From contig NZ_CAKZOT010000098.1 of assembly GCF_937138205.1 (NCBI RefSeq), positions 1-44,401 of the forward strand: DNA of 44,401 bases, read 5' to 3'. The DNA is from an uncultured Rhodospira sp. GTDB lineage: Bacteria; Pseudomonadota; Alphaproteobacteria; Rhodospirillales; Rhodospirillaceae. A program made the translations under genes and the position numbers. The notes beneath the pieces were generated by a model that ran no database searches, was not told the DNA's origin, and saw nothing but the letters and a program-made list of their open reading frames with translations. Shown here piece after piece: positions 22,901 through 31,543 of this stretch (position 1 is its first letter; the number at the start of each line of letters is the position of its first letter).

Positions 22901-24802
22901 TTACTCCGCCGCCGCCTCCGCCGTTTCCAGGGCCTCTTGCGCCTCCATCCAGACCGCCTCGGCGGCTTCGATCTTTTTCGACACGGCGCCCAGGTCCTTC
23001 TGAAGGGCCGTCAGGCGATCGGCCGGGCCGTCGTAGAGCTTCGGGTCGGCCAGCTTTTCCTCGATCCGCGCCTTTTCCGCCGTCAGGCGTTCCAGGTCCT
23101 TTTCCGCCGCCTGGATGGCCTTGCGCAGGGGCGCGTTGCGCTGGCGCAGTTCGGCGGCGGCGCGGCGGTCGTCCTTGCGGTCGCGTGCGGTCGCCCCCTT
23201 CGGGGGTTCGCTGTCGGCCCTGGCCTCGCGGCGTTCCTCGCGCGCGCGGTCCAGCAGCAGGCGGCGATAGTCCCCCATGTCGCCATCGAACGGCGCCACC
23301 GTGCCGCCGTCCACCAGCCAAAGCCGGTCGGCGGCCAACTCCACCAGGTGCGGGTCGTGGGTGATGAGCACCACCGCCCCCGAGAACGCGTTCAGCGCCG
23401 CCACCAGGGCCTCGCGGGTGTCGATGTCCAGGTGGTTGGTGGGCTCGTCGAGGATCATCAGGTGCGGCGCCTCGCGGCTCATCAGGGCGATGAGCAGCCG
23501 CGCTTTCTCTCCCCCGGACAGGTTGCCGACCACCGTGTCGACATGCCGCGCGGTGAAGTCGAACCGGCCCAGGTGCGCGCGAAGTTTCGTATCGTTGGCG
23601 TCCGGCATGGCCCGGCGCAGGTGCCACAGCGGCGTCTGCCCCGGCACCAGTTCGTCCAACTGGTGCTGGGCGAAGTAGCCCACCGTCAGCTTGTTCGAGG
23701 CCTTCAGCGTGCCCGACATCAGCCCCAGCCGCCCGGCCAACACCTTGGCCAGGGTGGACTTGCCGTTGCCGTTGGCGCCCAGCAGGGCGACGCGGTCGTC
23801 CATGTCGAGGCGCAAGTTCAGCCGCTTCAGAACCGCCGTGTCGCCATACCCGGCGACGCCGTTGTCGATGGCCACCAGCGGCGGCGCCAGCGGCTGCGGC
23901 TCCGGAAAGTCGAAGGAGATGGCGTGATCCTCGACCACCGGGGCCACCATCTCCATCTTTTCCAGCAGCTTGACGCGGCTCTGCGCCTGCCGCGCCTTGG
24001 TGGCCTTGGCGCGGAAGCGGTCGATGAAGGCCTGGATCTTCTGCCGCTGCGCCTGTTGTTTCTCGTAGGCGCGGGCCTGGAGGTCCAATTGCTCGCGCCG
24101 GGTCTTCTCGAACGTGTCATAGGCGCCGCCGTAGGCGGTCAGCTTGCAGCCGTCCAGGTGCCAGATGCGGTTGACCGCCCGGTTGAGCAACGCGCGGTCG
24201 TGGCTGATGATCAGCACCGTCCCGGGGTAGCTCGCCAGATGGCCCTCCAGCCACAGCGTGGCCTCAAGGTCCAGGTGGTTGGTGGGCTCGTCCAGCAGCA
24301 GCAGGTCCGGCCGCGCGAACAGCACGGCGGCCAGGGCCACGCGCATCCGCCAGCCGCCCGAGTAGTCGCCCACCGCCCGGCCGTGCGCCTCGGCCGGAAA
24401 GCCCAGGCCGGACAGGATGCGCGCCGCGCGCGCCTCGGCGGTGTGGGACTCGATCGCCGTCAGGCGCTCGTGAATCTCGGCGATGCGGTGGCCGTCGGTG
24501 GTACGGGTTTCCTCTTCGAGGAGCGCCGCGCGTTCAGTATCGGCGGCCAGCACACAGTCGAGCAGGGGCGTGTCGCCCTCCGGCGCCTCCTGCGCCAGCC
24601 GGCCGACGCGGGCGCGCGGATGCACGGTGACCTCGCCCGCGTCCGGCGCCACCTCGCCCAGGATCAGGCGCAACAGCGTCGACTTGCCGGTGCCGTTGCG
24701 GCCCACCAGACCGACGCGCGCCCCGGCCGGCAGGCTCACGCTGGCGCCGTCGAACAGCACCCGGCCGGCGATGCGGTATGTGAGGTCCTTGATCTGCAGC
24801 AT
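22901..24802 (-). CDS. ABC-F ATPase (YheS/Uup-like)
   Basis: 633-residue soluble protein with two ABC cassettes and no membrane segments. The first Walker A is GRNGTGKST (about 34-42), with signature YSGGWRMRVALA and Walker B LLLLDEPTNHLDLEA. The linker is charged and helical (EKQQAQRQKIQAFIDRFRAKATKARQAQSR). The second Walker A is GANGNGKST, with LSGGEKARLLIALM and MILDEPTNHLDIDT. The C-terminal roughly 100 residues are a coiled coil. ABC-F proteins act on ribosomes in translation; the two DEPTNHLD motifs and the linker make the class certain. The C-terminal coiled coil is compatible with YheS or Uup. Confidence 0.95.
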   Translation of the reverse strand: MLQIKDLTYRIAGRVLFDGASVSLPAGARVGLVGRNGTGKSTLLRLILGEVAPDAGEVTVHPRARVGRLAQEAPEGDTPLLDCVLAADTERAALLEEETRTTDGHRIAEIHERLTAIESHTAEARAARILSGLGFPAEAHGRAVGDYSGGWRMRVALAAVLFARPDLLLLDEPTNHLDLEATLWLEGHLASYPGTVLIISHDRALLNRAVNRIWHLDGCKLTAYGGAYDTFEKTRREQLDLQARAYEKQQAQRQKIQAFIDRFRAKATKARQAQSRVKLLEKMEMVAPVVEDHAISFDFPEPQPLAPPLVAIDNGVAGYGDTAVLKRLNLRLDMDDRVALLGANGNGKSTLAKVLAGRLGLMSGTLKASNKLTVGYFAQHQLDELVPGQTPLWHLRRAMPDANDTKLRAHLGRFDFTARHVDTVVGNLSGGEKARLLIALMSREAPHLMILDEPTNHLDIDTREALVAALNAFSGAVVLITHDPHLVELAADRLWLVDGGTVAPFDGDMGDYRRLLLDRAREERREARADSEPPKGATARDRKDDRRAAAELRQRNAPLRKAIQAAEKDLERLTAEKARIEEKLADPKLYDGPADRLTALQKDLGAVSKKIEAAEAVWMEAQEALETAEAAAE

Positions 24803-24907
24803 GACGCGCCGGGTGATAGCACGCGGCGAAGGATGGGGACAGGGGGCGTGGCACCAGCATCACCGCCGCGCTACCCTGGTCCCTGTTGCACTGAAGGGGA
24901 TTACCTC

Positions 24908-25144
24908 ATGCCGAATCTGGACCGCATCGACGATACCGTCCTGGCGCTGCTGCTGCTCGGGCTGCACGACGACGACCGGGCCTGGAAAGGTTTCGACTGG
25001 GACGCCATGGACCGCCTGCACGAGAAGGGCTACATCACCAATCCGGTCGGCAAGGCCAAGTCCGTGGCTTTCACGCCCGAGGGGAAAAAGCGCGCGGAAG
25101 AGCTGTTCGAAACGCTGTTCGGCGACGGAGAGCCCGGCGCATGA
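24908..25144 (+). CDS. DUF6429 family protein
   Basis: 78-residue soluble protein: RIDDTVLALLLLGLHDDDRAWKGFDWDAMDRLHEKGYI followed by NPVGKAKSVAFTPEGKKRAEELFETLF. This closely matches DUF6429 in its IDD-x-VLALL, RAWK-x-FDWD and KAKSV motifs. It looks like a small winged-helix-type domain (a guess). AAGGGGA precedes the ATG. It overlaps the next gene by 4 bases (ATGA). Function unknown. Confidence 0.87.
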   Translation: MPNLDRIDDTVLALLLLGLHDDDRAWKGFDWDAMDRLHEKGYITNPVGKAKSVAFTPEGKKRAEELFETLFGDGEPGA

Positions 25145-25362
25145 CGGAACCGATGCCGGGCGGCGCGCCCACGGAGGCCGCGCCCCCGCCCAGCCTCGAC
25201 CCCGTCGCCATCGGCTGTAACCTGCTGTTCAGGCTTTTAATGCTGATTCCGGCCGTGGCGATCATGCTGGTCTTGGTAGTCGCGGCGGCGGGCCGGGACA
25301 GGGCCACGACAGCCATGCACTTTTTGCCGGGCCGCCTTGCGCCGGACGCGGGATGTGCGTAG
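25141..25362 (+). CDS. Small membrane protein, truncated paralogue
   Basis: 73-residue protein. It has a Pro-rich N-terminus, then PSLDPVAIGCNLLFRLLMLIPAVAIMLVLVV, one long hydrophobic stretch, then an unrelated tail. The core is nearly the same as in the protein at 25668-25958, but its second helix is missing, so this copy is probably a degenerate or truncated duplicate. It is coupled to the DUF6429 gene by ATGA. Confidence 0.6.
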   Translation: MTEPMPGGAPTEAAPPPSLDPVAIGCNLLFRLLMLIPAVAIMLVLVVAAAGRDRATTAMHFLPGRLAPDAGCA

Positions 25363-25437
25363 GCTGCCCTACTCCTTCAGGCTTGGCCTTTCCCGGTCAG
25401 CGGGAGTCCCTGCAACAGGCAACGGAAGGACGGATCG

Positions 25438-25659
25438 ATGTTCCGAGCATTCTCCGACATGCTGGGCGGCGCCCAGAACCTGGTGCGCTCCGTGACCAAC
25501 GTGACCGGCTCCAACGCGCTGACCGACTCCGTCGACAAGGCGTTGTCCAGCGCCAAGTCCCAGTCCGACAGCACGTCGAGCACCATCGAACACGCCGAGA
25601 CCGACGTGAACAACATCGGCCGCGCCGCCGAGGACATGAACGACACGACCAAGAGCTGA
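25438..25659 (+). CDS. Uncharacterised small polar protein
   Basis: 73-residue Ser/Thr/Asn-rich protein (MFRAFSDMLGGAQNLVRSVTNVTGS, then DSVDKALSSAKSQSDSTSSTIEHAETDVNNIGRAAEDMND). It is predicted to be amphipathic-helical with no export signal, and no family is recognised. A GGAAGGA site lies before the ATG. It sits between the two copies of the duplicated membrane protein. Confidence 0.6.
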   Translation: MFRAFSDMLGGAQNLVRSVTNVTGSNALTDSVDKALSSAKSQSDSTSSTIEHAETDVNNIGRAAEDMNDTTKS

Positions 25660-25667
25660 CGGCCGGC

Positions 25668-25958
25668 GTGCGCGCGACGGCTGGCGACGGGACACCGGAC
25701 GGCCGCGCCGGCGACCGTCCGGACGTGACGGATGCGTCCCCGGCGGTCCCCCCGCCGCGCCGCTTCGACCCCGTCACCATCGGCTGCAACCTGCTGTTTG
25801 CGCTGTTGCTGTTGATTCCCGCCGTGGCGATCCTGGTCCTCGTCACGGTGGCGGTGGCCAGCGTGCCGGTGCTGGTGGTGCTGTTCCCGATCACCCTGAC
25901 CGTGGCCGCACTGGCGTTGGGCGTGCTGTACTGGCGCCACCGGCGGGGGCGGGGGTAG
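25668..25958 (+). CDS. Small two-helix membrane protein
   Basis: About 96 residues if the GTG at 25668 is used; a GTG at 25725 would give about 77. A disordered N-terminus precedes RRFDPVTIGCNLLFALLLLIPAVAILVLVTV and a second helix (VLVVLFPITLTVAALALGVLYW), ending in basic HRRGRG. It is the full-length paralogue of 25141-25362. No start has a convincing ribosome site. Family not recognised. Confidence 0.55.
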   Translation: MRATAGDGTPDGRAGDRPDVTDASPAVPPPRRFDPVTIGCNLLFALLLLIPAVAILVLVTVAVASVPVLVVLFPITLTVAALALGVLYWRHRRGRG

Positions 25959-25972
25959 GCGGGCGTGGCCCG

Positions 25973-26662
25973 CTACGGCGAACCGCCCCGGCGCATCCGC
26001 CCGATGGCCGAGACGATGTCGTCCAGCGTTTGCGGCTCGGCCGGCAGCGTGAAGGTGCCGGGGCGGGGCTCCCGGTTCGACGCCGACGTCAGGCGCACCT
26101 CGTCGCTGCGCAGCAGCCCGAGCCCGAGGTCGCGCACGGCAACGGCGCGCGGGCCGGGATCGTGGCCCAGCGCCGTCTCGAACGCCGCGATGGCCGCCGC
26201 CATCTCCACCGCCAGCGGATCGTCGCTCAGCACCATCCGGTCCGTGTGCCGGGCGCCGGCGGTGTCGGTCCAGACCATCTCATAGGTCTTGCCCGGGATG
26301 CCGGCGACGACCGCCTTCGGCCCGACCGCGCGCAGCGAGTCCACCGACGCCGCCCTAGTCCGCGCCGATCCGAACCCGGGCAGCAGGCCGGCGGCCTTCT
26401 CCCCCAGGCCGCTCAGCGTCAGGACAACGAAGTTGCGGTTCATGCGCCGGACCGCATAGGGCGCGCCGTCAACCAGCAGCAGGGACACGTCCCGCAGCGG
26501 CGTGTTGACGCGCACGGTCGCGCCGTCGTCCCGCCAGACGATGGAGAACGCCTGGGCGCGCTGTCCCCTGCCGGTCTCCAGCATGGCGATGCCATCCGCC
26601 CCGGCGGGCGGGACGGGCGCGGCGGCCAGCACGGCCGCCAGGATCAGGACCCTTCTGAACAT
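25973..26662 (-). CDS. Secreted protein, paralogue of next gene
   Basis: 229-residue protein with signal peptide (cleavage near PPAGA, about residue 22). The mature part is beta-rich with SIVWRDDGATVRVNTP, then GIPGKTYEMVWTDTAGARHTDRMVLSDDPLAVEMAAAI, and ends TFTLPAEPQTLDDIVSAIGRM. It shares the YEM-x-WTD-x-x-G-x-x-H-x-DR-(V/M)-(V/I)-LSDDPL block with its neighbour. The ATG at 26662 is chosen because GGGAG is well spaced for it and abuts the upstream ATG at 26671. Function unknown; probably periplasmic. Confidence 0.75.
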   Translation of the reverse strand: MFRRVLILAAVLAAAPVPPAGADGIAMLETGRGQRAQAFSIVWRDDGATVRVNTPLRDVSLLLVDGAPYAVRRMNRNFVVLTLSGLGEKAAGLLPGFGSARTRAASVDSLRAVGPKAVVAGIPGKTYEMVWTDTAGARHTDRMVLSDDPLAVEMAAAIAAFETALGHDPGPRAVAVRDLGLGLLRSDEVRLTSASNREPRPGTFTLPAEPQTLDDIVSAIGRMRRGGSP

Positions 26663-26707
26663 GACGCGCATCTCCCTGTCGGAGTGGCGAGCCGGCGGCA
26701 CGGGGGC

Positions 26708-27376
26708 CTACTGCCCCTGTCCCGGCATCATGCCCTTCATCATCTGGTCCATGCTCATGGGCGGCGCCGGCAGCGTGAACTGGTCGGCCGGGGGCACCTC
26801 GCCCGAGATGGCTGTAATGTGGAACGCGTCCCCCTTGCGCAGGACGCCGAGACCGCGCTCGCGCAGGGCCACCGTGCGGGGGTCCTCCGGCTGGCCCAGC
26901 GCCCGGGGAAAGATCAGGAACGCGTCGGTCATCTCGATCACCAGGGGATCGTCGCTGAGGATGACCCGGTCGACATGCGGGCTGCCGTTCGCGTCGGTCC
27001 AGGCCATTTCGTATTCCTCGCCGGCGATGCCCGCCACGGTCTCCGTGGCCCCCGTCGCCCGCAGGGACTCGACGGAGGCGGCCTGGTAGCGGTCCGAGGC
27101 GGGACCGAAACCCAGGCCCACGTGTGGCGTGATCCCCTTCAGCGACAGGACCATGGTCTGCCCGTCCATGCGGTTGACGGTGTACGGCTCGCCGTCCCGG
27201 ACCAGCGTGTAGGAGCCGCCCCGGGGCAGGTCGATGCGGGCGGTGTCATCGTCCTGCCAGGAGATGGTCATCGACTGCACGCCGTTCGGCGTGGCGGATT
27301 GCAGGGTGGCGGTACCGGCGGCCAGCGCCGGCGAGGCGGCCAGCAGGGCGGCGACGGCGAGGATCGGTTTCAGCAT
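26708..27376 (-). CDS. Secreted protein, tandem paralogue
   Basis: 222-residue protein with signal peptide (cleavage after ALA, residue 19). The mature part has SMTISWQDDDTARIDLP, GLGFGPASDRYQAASVESLRATG, AGEEYEMAWTDANGSPHVDRVILSDDPLVIEMTDAF, and a Met-rich C-terminus (PPMSMDQMMKGMMPG). The Met-rich tail could bind soft metals, but that is speculation. It has a strong GGGAGG ribosome site and is followed 45 bases later by its paralogue in the same direction, so they are probably one operon. Confidence 0.78.
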   Translation of the reverse strand: MLKPILAVAALLAASPALAAGTATLQSATPNGVQSMTISWQDDDTARIDLPRGGSYTLVRDGEPYTVNRMDGQTMVLSLKGITPHVGLGFGPASDRYQAASVESLRATGATETVAGIAGEEYEMAWTDANGSPHVDRVILSDDPLVIEMTDAFLIFPRALGQPEDPRTVALRERGLGVLRKGDAFHITAISGEVPPADQFTLPAPPMSMDQMMKGMMPGQGQ

Positions 27377-27510
27377 GGAAAAGCCTCCCTGTCTCGGGGA
27401 TCGGATGGCCCCACAGTGACCGCAAGCGCCCGGCGCCGCAACCCCGGGGCAACGGGACCCTTTGGACCCAACTCTGTCCGTCCTGAGTGTCCGCCCAGCA
27501 ACGGTCACCA

Positions 27511-28632
27511 TCACGTGAACCGGATCTTTGGCTTCGGCTGCGCGGCCGCGCCGGCGGTCTCAAGCTGCGCCGCGATGCGGTCGGCGATGGCCCGGTAGGC
27601 CCCGGCGTGCGGGCCGTCCGGCTCGGCGGCGACGATGGGCGTTCCGGCGTCCGAGGTCTCGCGGATACGGATGTCGAGCGGGATATCCCCCAGGAACGGA
27701 CACCCCAGCGCCTCGGCCGTCCGTTGCGCGCCGCCGTGGGCGAACACCTCCTCGCGGTGGCCGCAGTTGGGACAGACGTAGTAGCTCATGTTCTCGACAA
27801 TGCCGAGGATGGGCACGTTGACGCGCTGGAACATGGCCAGCCCCTTGCGCGCGTCCAGCAGGGCGATGTCCTGCGGCGTCGAGACGATGACCGCCCCGGC
27901 CAGTTCGACGCGCTGGCTCATGGTGAGCTGGGTGTCGCCGGTGCCCGGCGGCATGTCGACCACCATCACGTCCAACTCGCCCCAGTCCACGTCGCGCAGC
28001 AGCTGTTCCAGCGCCCCCATGACCATGGGGCCGCGCCAGACGACCGGATCCTCTTCGTTGACCATGAAGCCGATGGACATGACCCGCAGCCCCAGGCTGT
28101 CCAGCGGCTGGATGCGGTCGTTCACCAGGGGCGGCCTTTGCCCGCCGAGGCCGAACAGGCGCGGCATGGACGGGCCGTAGATGTCGGCGTCGAACACGCC
28201 CACCCGCAGGCCGCGCGCCGCCAGTCCCAGGGCCAGGTTGGCGGCGGTGGTCGACTTGCCGACGCCGCCCTTGCCGGAGGCCACGGCGATGATGTGCCGC
28301 ACCCCGGGCGGCGCGATCGAGGCCGCCCGGCCGCCGCCCTGGCGTGGCCGGGCCTGCGCGGGGGCCTCCTGGCCGGCCGGGGCGCGCTGGGCGGTGAGGA
28401 CAACCGTGGCCGTCTCCACCCCGTCCAGGGCCGACAGGCGCCGTTCCGCCTCCTCGCGCAGCGGTTCCAGTGCCGGCCCCAGGTCGGGCGGCACCTCCAG
28501 GGCGACGGTCACACGGCCGTCCGCGAGCGACACGCCTTGCACCCAGCCGAGGGAAACCGGATCGCGCCCGGTCTTGGGATCGGCGAGGCCCTTCAGGGCT
28601 GTCATCACCGCATCCCGGTCCACGCTTGCCAT
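27511..28632 (-). CDS. mrp: Mrp/ApbC family Fe-S carrier ATPase
   Basis: 373-residue protein. The N-terminal domain (1-85) is MIP18-like with VSLADGRVTVALEVPP. A Pro/Ala/Arg linker follows, then a ParA/MinD-type NTPase with deviant Walker A GKGGVGKS (120-127), FDADIYGPSMPRLFG, DMPPGTGDTQLTMSQ and the C287-PN-C290 motif that ligates a bridging Fe-S cluster. It transfers [4Fe-4S] clusters to apoproteins in the cytosol. It is divergent from hflK, with about 195 bases between. Confidence 0.95.
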   Translation of the reverse strand: MASVDRDAVMTALKGLADPKTGRDPVSLGWVQGVSLADGRVTVALEVPPDLGPALEPLREEAERRLSALDGVETATVVLTAQRAPAGQEAPAQARPRQGGGRAASIAPPGVRHIIAVASGKGGVGKSTTAANLALGLAARGLRVGVFDADIYGPSMPRLFGLGGQRPPLVNDRIQPLDSLGLRVMSIGFMVNEEDPVVWRGPMVMGALEQLLRDVDWGELDVMVVDMPPGTGDTQLTMSQRVELAGAVIVSTPQDIALLDARKGLAMFQRVNVPILGIVENMSYYVCPNCGHREEVFAHGGAQRTAEALGCPFLGDIPLDIRIRETSDAGTPIVAAEPDGPHAGAYRAIADRIAAQLETAGAAAQPKPKIRFT

Positions 28633-28827
28633 GCTTGAAAACTCCCAATCATTTTCCGATATGCGGGGGGCGTCGCGTGCCCCGCCGCGCTCCGTTGCGC
28701 GTTGCCGTGCGGAACCGGGTGTCCTATACCGGGGCCACGACGCGCCGGCCGACGACAGCGGCCGGCCAAGGCCCAGTCACCGGTCACTGTTCCCGACCGG
28801 AGGTATTGAGCGGAAGGATCATCGTCA

Positions 28828-30039
28828 ATGGCATGGAATCCGCAAGGCGGAGGCGGCGGCCCGTGGGGCGGCGGAGGCGGTAACGGGGGCGGTGGCCCCT
28901 GGGGAGGTCGCGGCGGCGGAGGCGGCGGCATGGGCGGTGGCCCACGCAACCCGCCCCCGGATCTGGAAGAGATGTTGCGCCAGGGCCAGAATCGGCTGCG
29001 CACCATGCTGCCGAAGAACCTGGGGCCGAAGGCGATCGGGCTGGTGATCCTGGCCCTGCTGACGATCTGGGGCCTGACCGGGTTCTATTCGGTGCAGGCG
29101 AACCAGCAAGGCGTGGTGCTGCGGTTCGGCGAGTACGTCTACAGCACCTCCGAGGGCCTGCACTACCATCTGCCCTACCCCATCGAGACGGTCATCAAGC
29201 CCAACGTGACGCGGGAAAACCGCATCATCATCGGCTTCCGCCAGATCGGCGACAACCCGGACGCACGTCGCGACGTGGCCGAGGAAAGCCTGATGCTGAC
29301 CGGCGACGAGAACATCATCGACATCGACTTCGCGGTGATCTGGGTCATCAAGGACGCCGGCGACTTCCTGTTCAACCTCCGCAATCCGGAAAGCGCGGTG
29401 CAGCTGGCGGCCGAAAGCGCCATGCGCGAGGTGATCGGCCAGACCCCGATCCAGGTGGCCCTGACCGAGGGCCGCCAGGAGATCGAGACCCGCACCGAGG
29501 ATACCCTGCAGTCGCTGCTGGACGAATACGAGGCCGGCATCCAGATCCGCCGCGTGCAGCTTCTGAAGTCCGACCCGCCGGCCGAGGTGGTGGACGCCTT
29601 CAACGACGTGCAGCGCGCCCGCGCCGACCGCGAACGTCTGCGCAACGAGGCCGAGGCCTACCGCAACTCGATCATCCCCGAGGCGCGCGGCCAGGCCGAG
29701 CAGTTGACGCAGGAGGCCGAGGCCTACCGCGAAGAGATCGTCAACCGTGCCGAGGGTGACGCGTCCCGGTTCGACGCCGTCTATGAGGCCTACAGCGTTG
29801 CCAAGGATGTCACCACTCAGCGCATTTATCTGGAGACCATGGAAGAGGTTCTGGGCAACGTGGACAAGGTGATCATCGGCACCGAGGGCGGCAGCGGCGT
29901 CGTGCCCTACCTGCCGCTCCCCGAACTGCGCAACAGGCTGCAGCAGCAGGGCTCGGGCGGGGCCAGCCGGTCCAGCAGCTCGACCTCCGGCTTCATCGCC
30001 CCCGGTGATACCGCGCCGAGCAAGGAGGCCGCACGATGA
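28828..30039 (+). CDS. hflK: FtsH protease modulator HflK
   Basis: 403-residue membrane protein. It has a Gly-rich N-terminus (residues 6-38), a single membrane segment (about 68-87), then the SPFH/band-7 domain (QANQQGVVLRFGEYV; GDENIIDIDFAVIWVIKDAGDFLFNLRNPESAV; QTPIQVALTEGRQEIE) and a long coiled coil (RARADRERLRNEAEAYRNSI). HflK and HflC form a large periplasm-facing cage around FtsH that restrains its proteolysis. It overlaps hflC by 4 bases (ATGA). Confidence 0.97.
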   Translation: MAWNPQGGGGGPWGGGGGNGGGGPWGGRGGGGGGMGGGPRNPPPDLEEMLRQGQNRLRTMLPKNLGPKAIGLVILALLTIWGLTGFYSVQANQQGVVLRFGEYVYSTSEGLHYHLPYPIETVIKPNVTRENRIIIGFRQIGDNPDARRDVAEESLMLTGDENIIDIDFAVIWVIKDAGDFLFNLRNPESAVQLAAESAMREVIGQTPIQVALTEGRQEIETRTEDTLQSLLDEYEAGIQIRRVQLLKSDPPAEVVDAFNDVQRARADRERLRNEAEAYRNSIIPEARGQAEQLTQEAEAYREEIVNRAEGDASRFDAVYEAYSVAKDVTTQRIYLETMEEVLGNVDKVIIGTEGGSGVVPYLPLPELRNRLQQQGSGGASRSSSSTSGFIAPGDTAPSKEAAR

Positions 30040-30938
30040 GAAACGTCATTCTGATCGCCCTGGCCGTGCTCGTCGTCGTCAGCGCCATCGCGGCCTCCAA
30101 CGCCCTGTTCGTCGTGCGCGAAACCGAACAGGTGATCGTCGTGCAGTTCGGCCGTCCGCAACGCGTCATCCAGGACCCGGGCCTGCACGTCAAAGTGCCC
30201 TTCATCCAGAACCTGCGCGTGTACGAGAAGCGCGTGCTGGACTCCGACCCGCCCGGCGAGGAAGTCATCCTCGCCGACCAGAAGCGCGTGGTGGTCGACA
30301 CCTACACCCGCTGGCGGATCGCCGATCCGATCCGCTTTTATCAGGCGGTGAACAACGAGGCCTCTGCGCAGTCGCGCCTGTCGGACATCATCATCTCCGC
30401 CCTGCGGCGGGTGTTGGGTAATTACACGCTGACCCAGCTTCTGTCCGAGCAACGCACGGAGGTGATGGCCCAAATTCGTCAACAGGTCGACGACGAAGCC
30501 CAGGCCCTGGGCATCTCGGTGACCGACGTGCGGATCCGCCGGGCCGACCTGCCGACCCAGACCAGCCAGGCGATTTACGACCGGATCCGCTCCGAGCGTG
30601 ATCGCGAGGCCCGCGAGGCACGCGCCCAGGGCCGCGAACTGGCGCAGCAGATCCGCGCCCGCGCCGATCGTGAGAAGACGGTGATCATCGCCGAGGCGGA
30701 AAACCGGGCCCAAACCATACGAGGTCTGGGCGATGCGGAGGCGATTCGCATCTACGCCGACTCCTTCGGTCAGGACCCGCAGTTCTTCGCCTTCTACCGC
30801 TCCATGGAGGCGTACCGGAAGGCCTTGCCCGGCGACGGAAGCTCGTTCGTGCTGTCGCCGGACAGCGACTTCTTCCGCTACTTCGGCGATGTCGAGGGAA
30901 CGCTGCCGGTGGGGCCGCAGCCGGTGCGTCCCGAATAG
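30036..30938 (+). CDS. hflC: FtsH protease modulator HflC
   Basis: 300-residue partner of HflK. It has a membrane segment (residues 3-25), a band-7 domain (FVVRETEQVIVVQFGRPQRVIQDPGLHVKVPFIQNL; DTYTRWRIADPIRFYQAV; GNYTLTQLLSEQRTEVM), a coiled coil (RSERDREAREARAQGRELAQQIRARADREKT) and a C-terminal SFVLSPDSDFFRYF motif common to HflC. It is coupled to hflK by ATGA. The usual downstream degP-like protease gene is absent. Confidence 0.97.
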   Translation: MRNVILIALAVLVVVSAIAASNALFVVRETEQVIVVQFGRPQRVIQDPGLHVKVPFIQNLRVYEKRVLDSDPPGEEVILADQKRVVVDTYTRWRIADPIRFYQAVNNEASAQSRLSDIIISALRRVLGNYTLTQLLSEQRTEVMAQIRQQVDDEAQALGISVTDVRIRRADLPTQTSQAIYDRIRSERDREAREARAQGRELAQQIRARADREKTVIIAEAENRAQTIRGLGDAEAIRIYADSFGQDPQFFAFYRSMEAYRKALPGDGSSFVLSPDSDFFRYFGDVEGTLPVGPQPVRPE

Positions 30939-31366
30939 TCGGGGCCGGTGTGGCCGGCGGGCGTCGTCCGCACGGTCACACCGGCGGCTCCGGCCCGGGC
31001 GGCCAGCGCGGTCACGGCCTCGCGGGGCACGTCCGCGTCGACCGCCAGAACCAGGGTCCAGCCCGGCGGCGCCGGCCAGTCGGCCAGGGCCGCCAGGGCG
31101 AAGCCCACGGCCGGGCCGCAATCCCACACCAGCACGACGGGCGGGGGCGCGTGGTCCGGATGCGTGCGGCCCCAGGCATCGCTGAACGTCTCGGCCAGCG
31201 CGCGCGGCCAGCCCGGCCCCAGGGCCTCGGCCGTGCCGTCGGGCGCGGCCACGACCAGCGGCCGGTCGGCCGGGGCCGCCCGCGCCGCCGCCATCAGGTC
31301 GGCCGGGCCGCGCACGGCCAGCGGCGCCGCCGCGAACAGGGCATCGGAAAGGGGTGGTGTCGCCAT
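30878..31366 (-). CDS. Uncharacterised protein, convergent with hflC
   Basis: 162-residue Ala/Pro-rich soluble protein: GPADLMAAARAAPADRPLVVAAPDGTAEALGPGW, then PPPVVLVWDCGPAVGFALAALADWPAPPGWTLVLAVDADVPREAVTALAARAGAAGVTV. The alternation of hydrophobic strands and helices looks like a real alpha/beta fold, but no family is recognised. Its last 61 bases lie antisense to the end of hflC, which is unusual. The coding case rests on the folded look and on filling an otherwise empty 430-bp gap. Confidence 0.5.
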   Translation of the reverse strand: MATPPLSDALFAAAPLAVRGPADLMAAARAAPADRPLVVAAPDGTAEALGPGWPRALAETFSDAWGRTHPDHAPPPVVLVWDCGPAVGFALAALADWPAPPGWTLVLAVDADVPREAVTALAARAGAAGVTVRTTPAGHTGPDYSGRTGCGPTGSVPSTSPK

Positions 31367-31394
31367 TGACGCGAGTCCGTTGCCTGCCTATTCT
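31366..31394 (+). promoter_or_regulatory. Promoter of DUF4164-zapA operon
   Basis: TTGACG (31366-31371), 17 bases, then TATTCT (31389-31394). This is a good sigma-70-type match, about 150 bases before the DUF4164 gene. Its -35 overlaps the start codon of the divergent 162-residue gene. Confidence 0.6.
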
Positions 31395-31543
31395 AAGGCA
31401 CAGTTCCAGCCTGCCAGAATAGCGCCCTGAATTCGATCAAGAAAAGACGGCTGTGACGGCCAATGCCGGTGCGCACGGACGGAGCGACCGAGGGGAAGCG
31501 GCGCGCGGGCGGACGGCACTCTGCGGGATCCAGGAGGGTTGAG

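Noticed and set aside
22805-25144. 779-codon plus-strand frame antisense to the ABC-F gene
   Set aside because: It mirrors the ABC-F coding strand; the ABC-F product has both cassettes complete. Only the last 78 codons (DUF6429, from 24908) are real.
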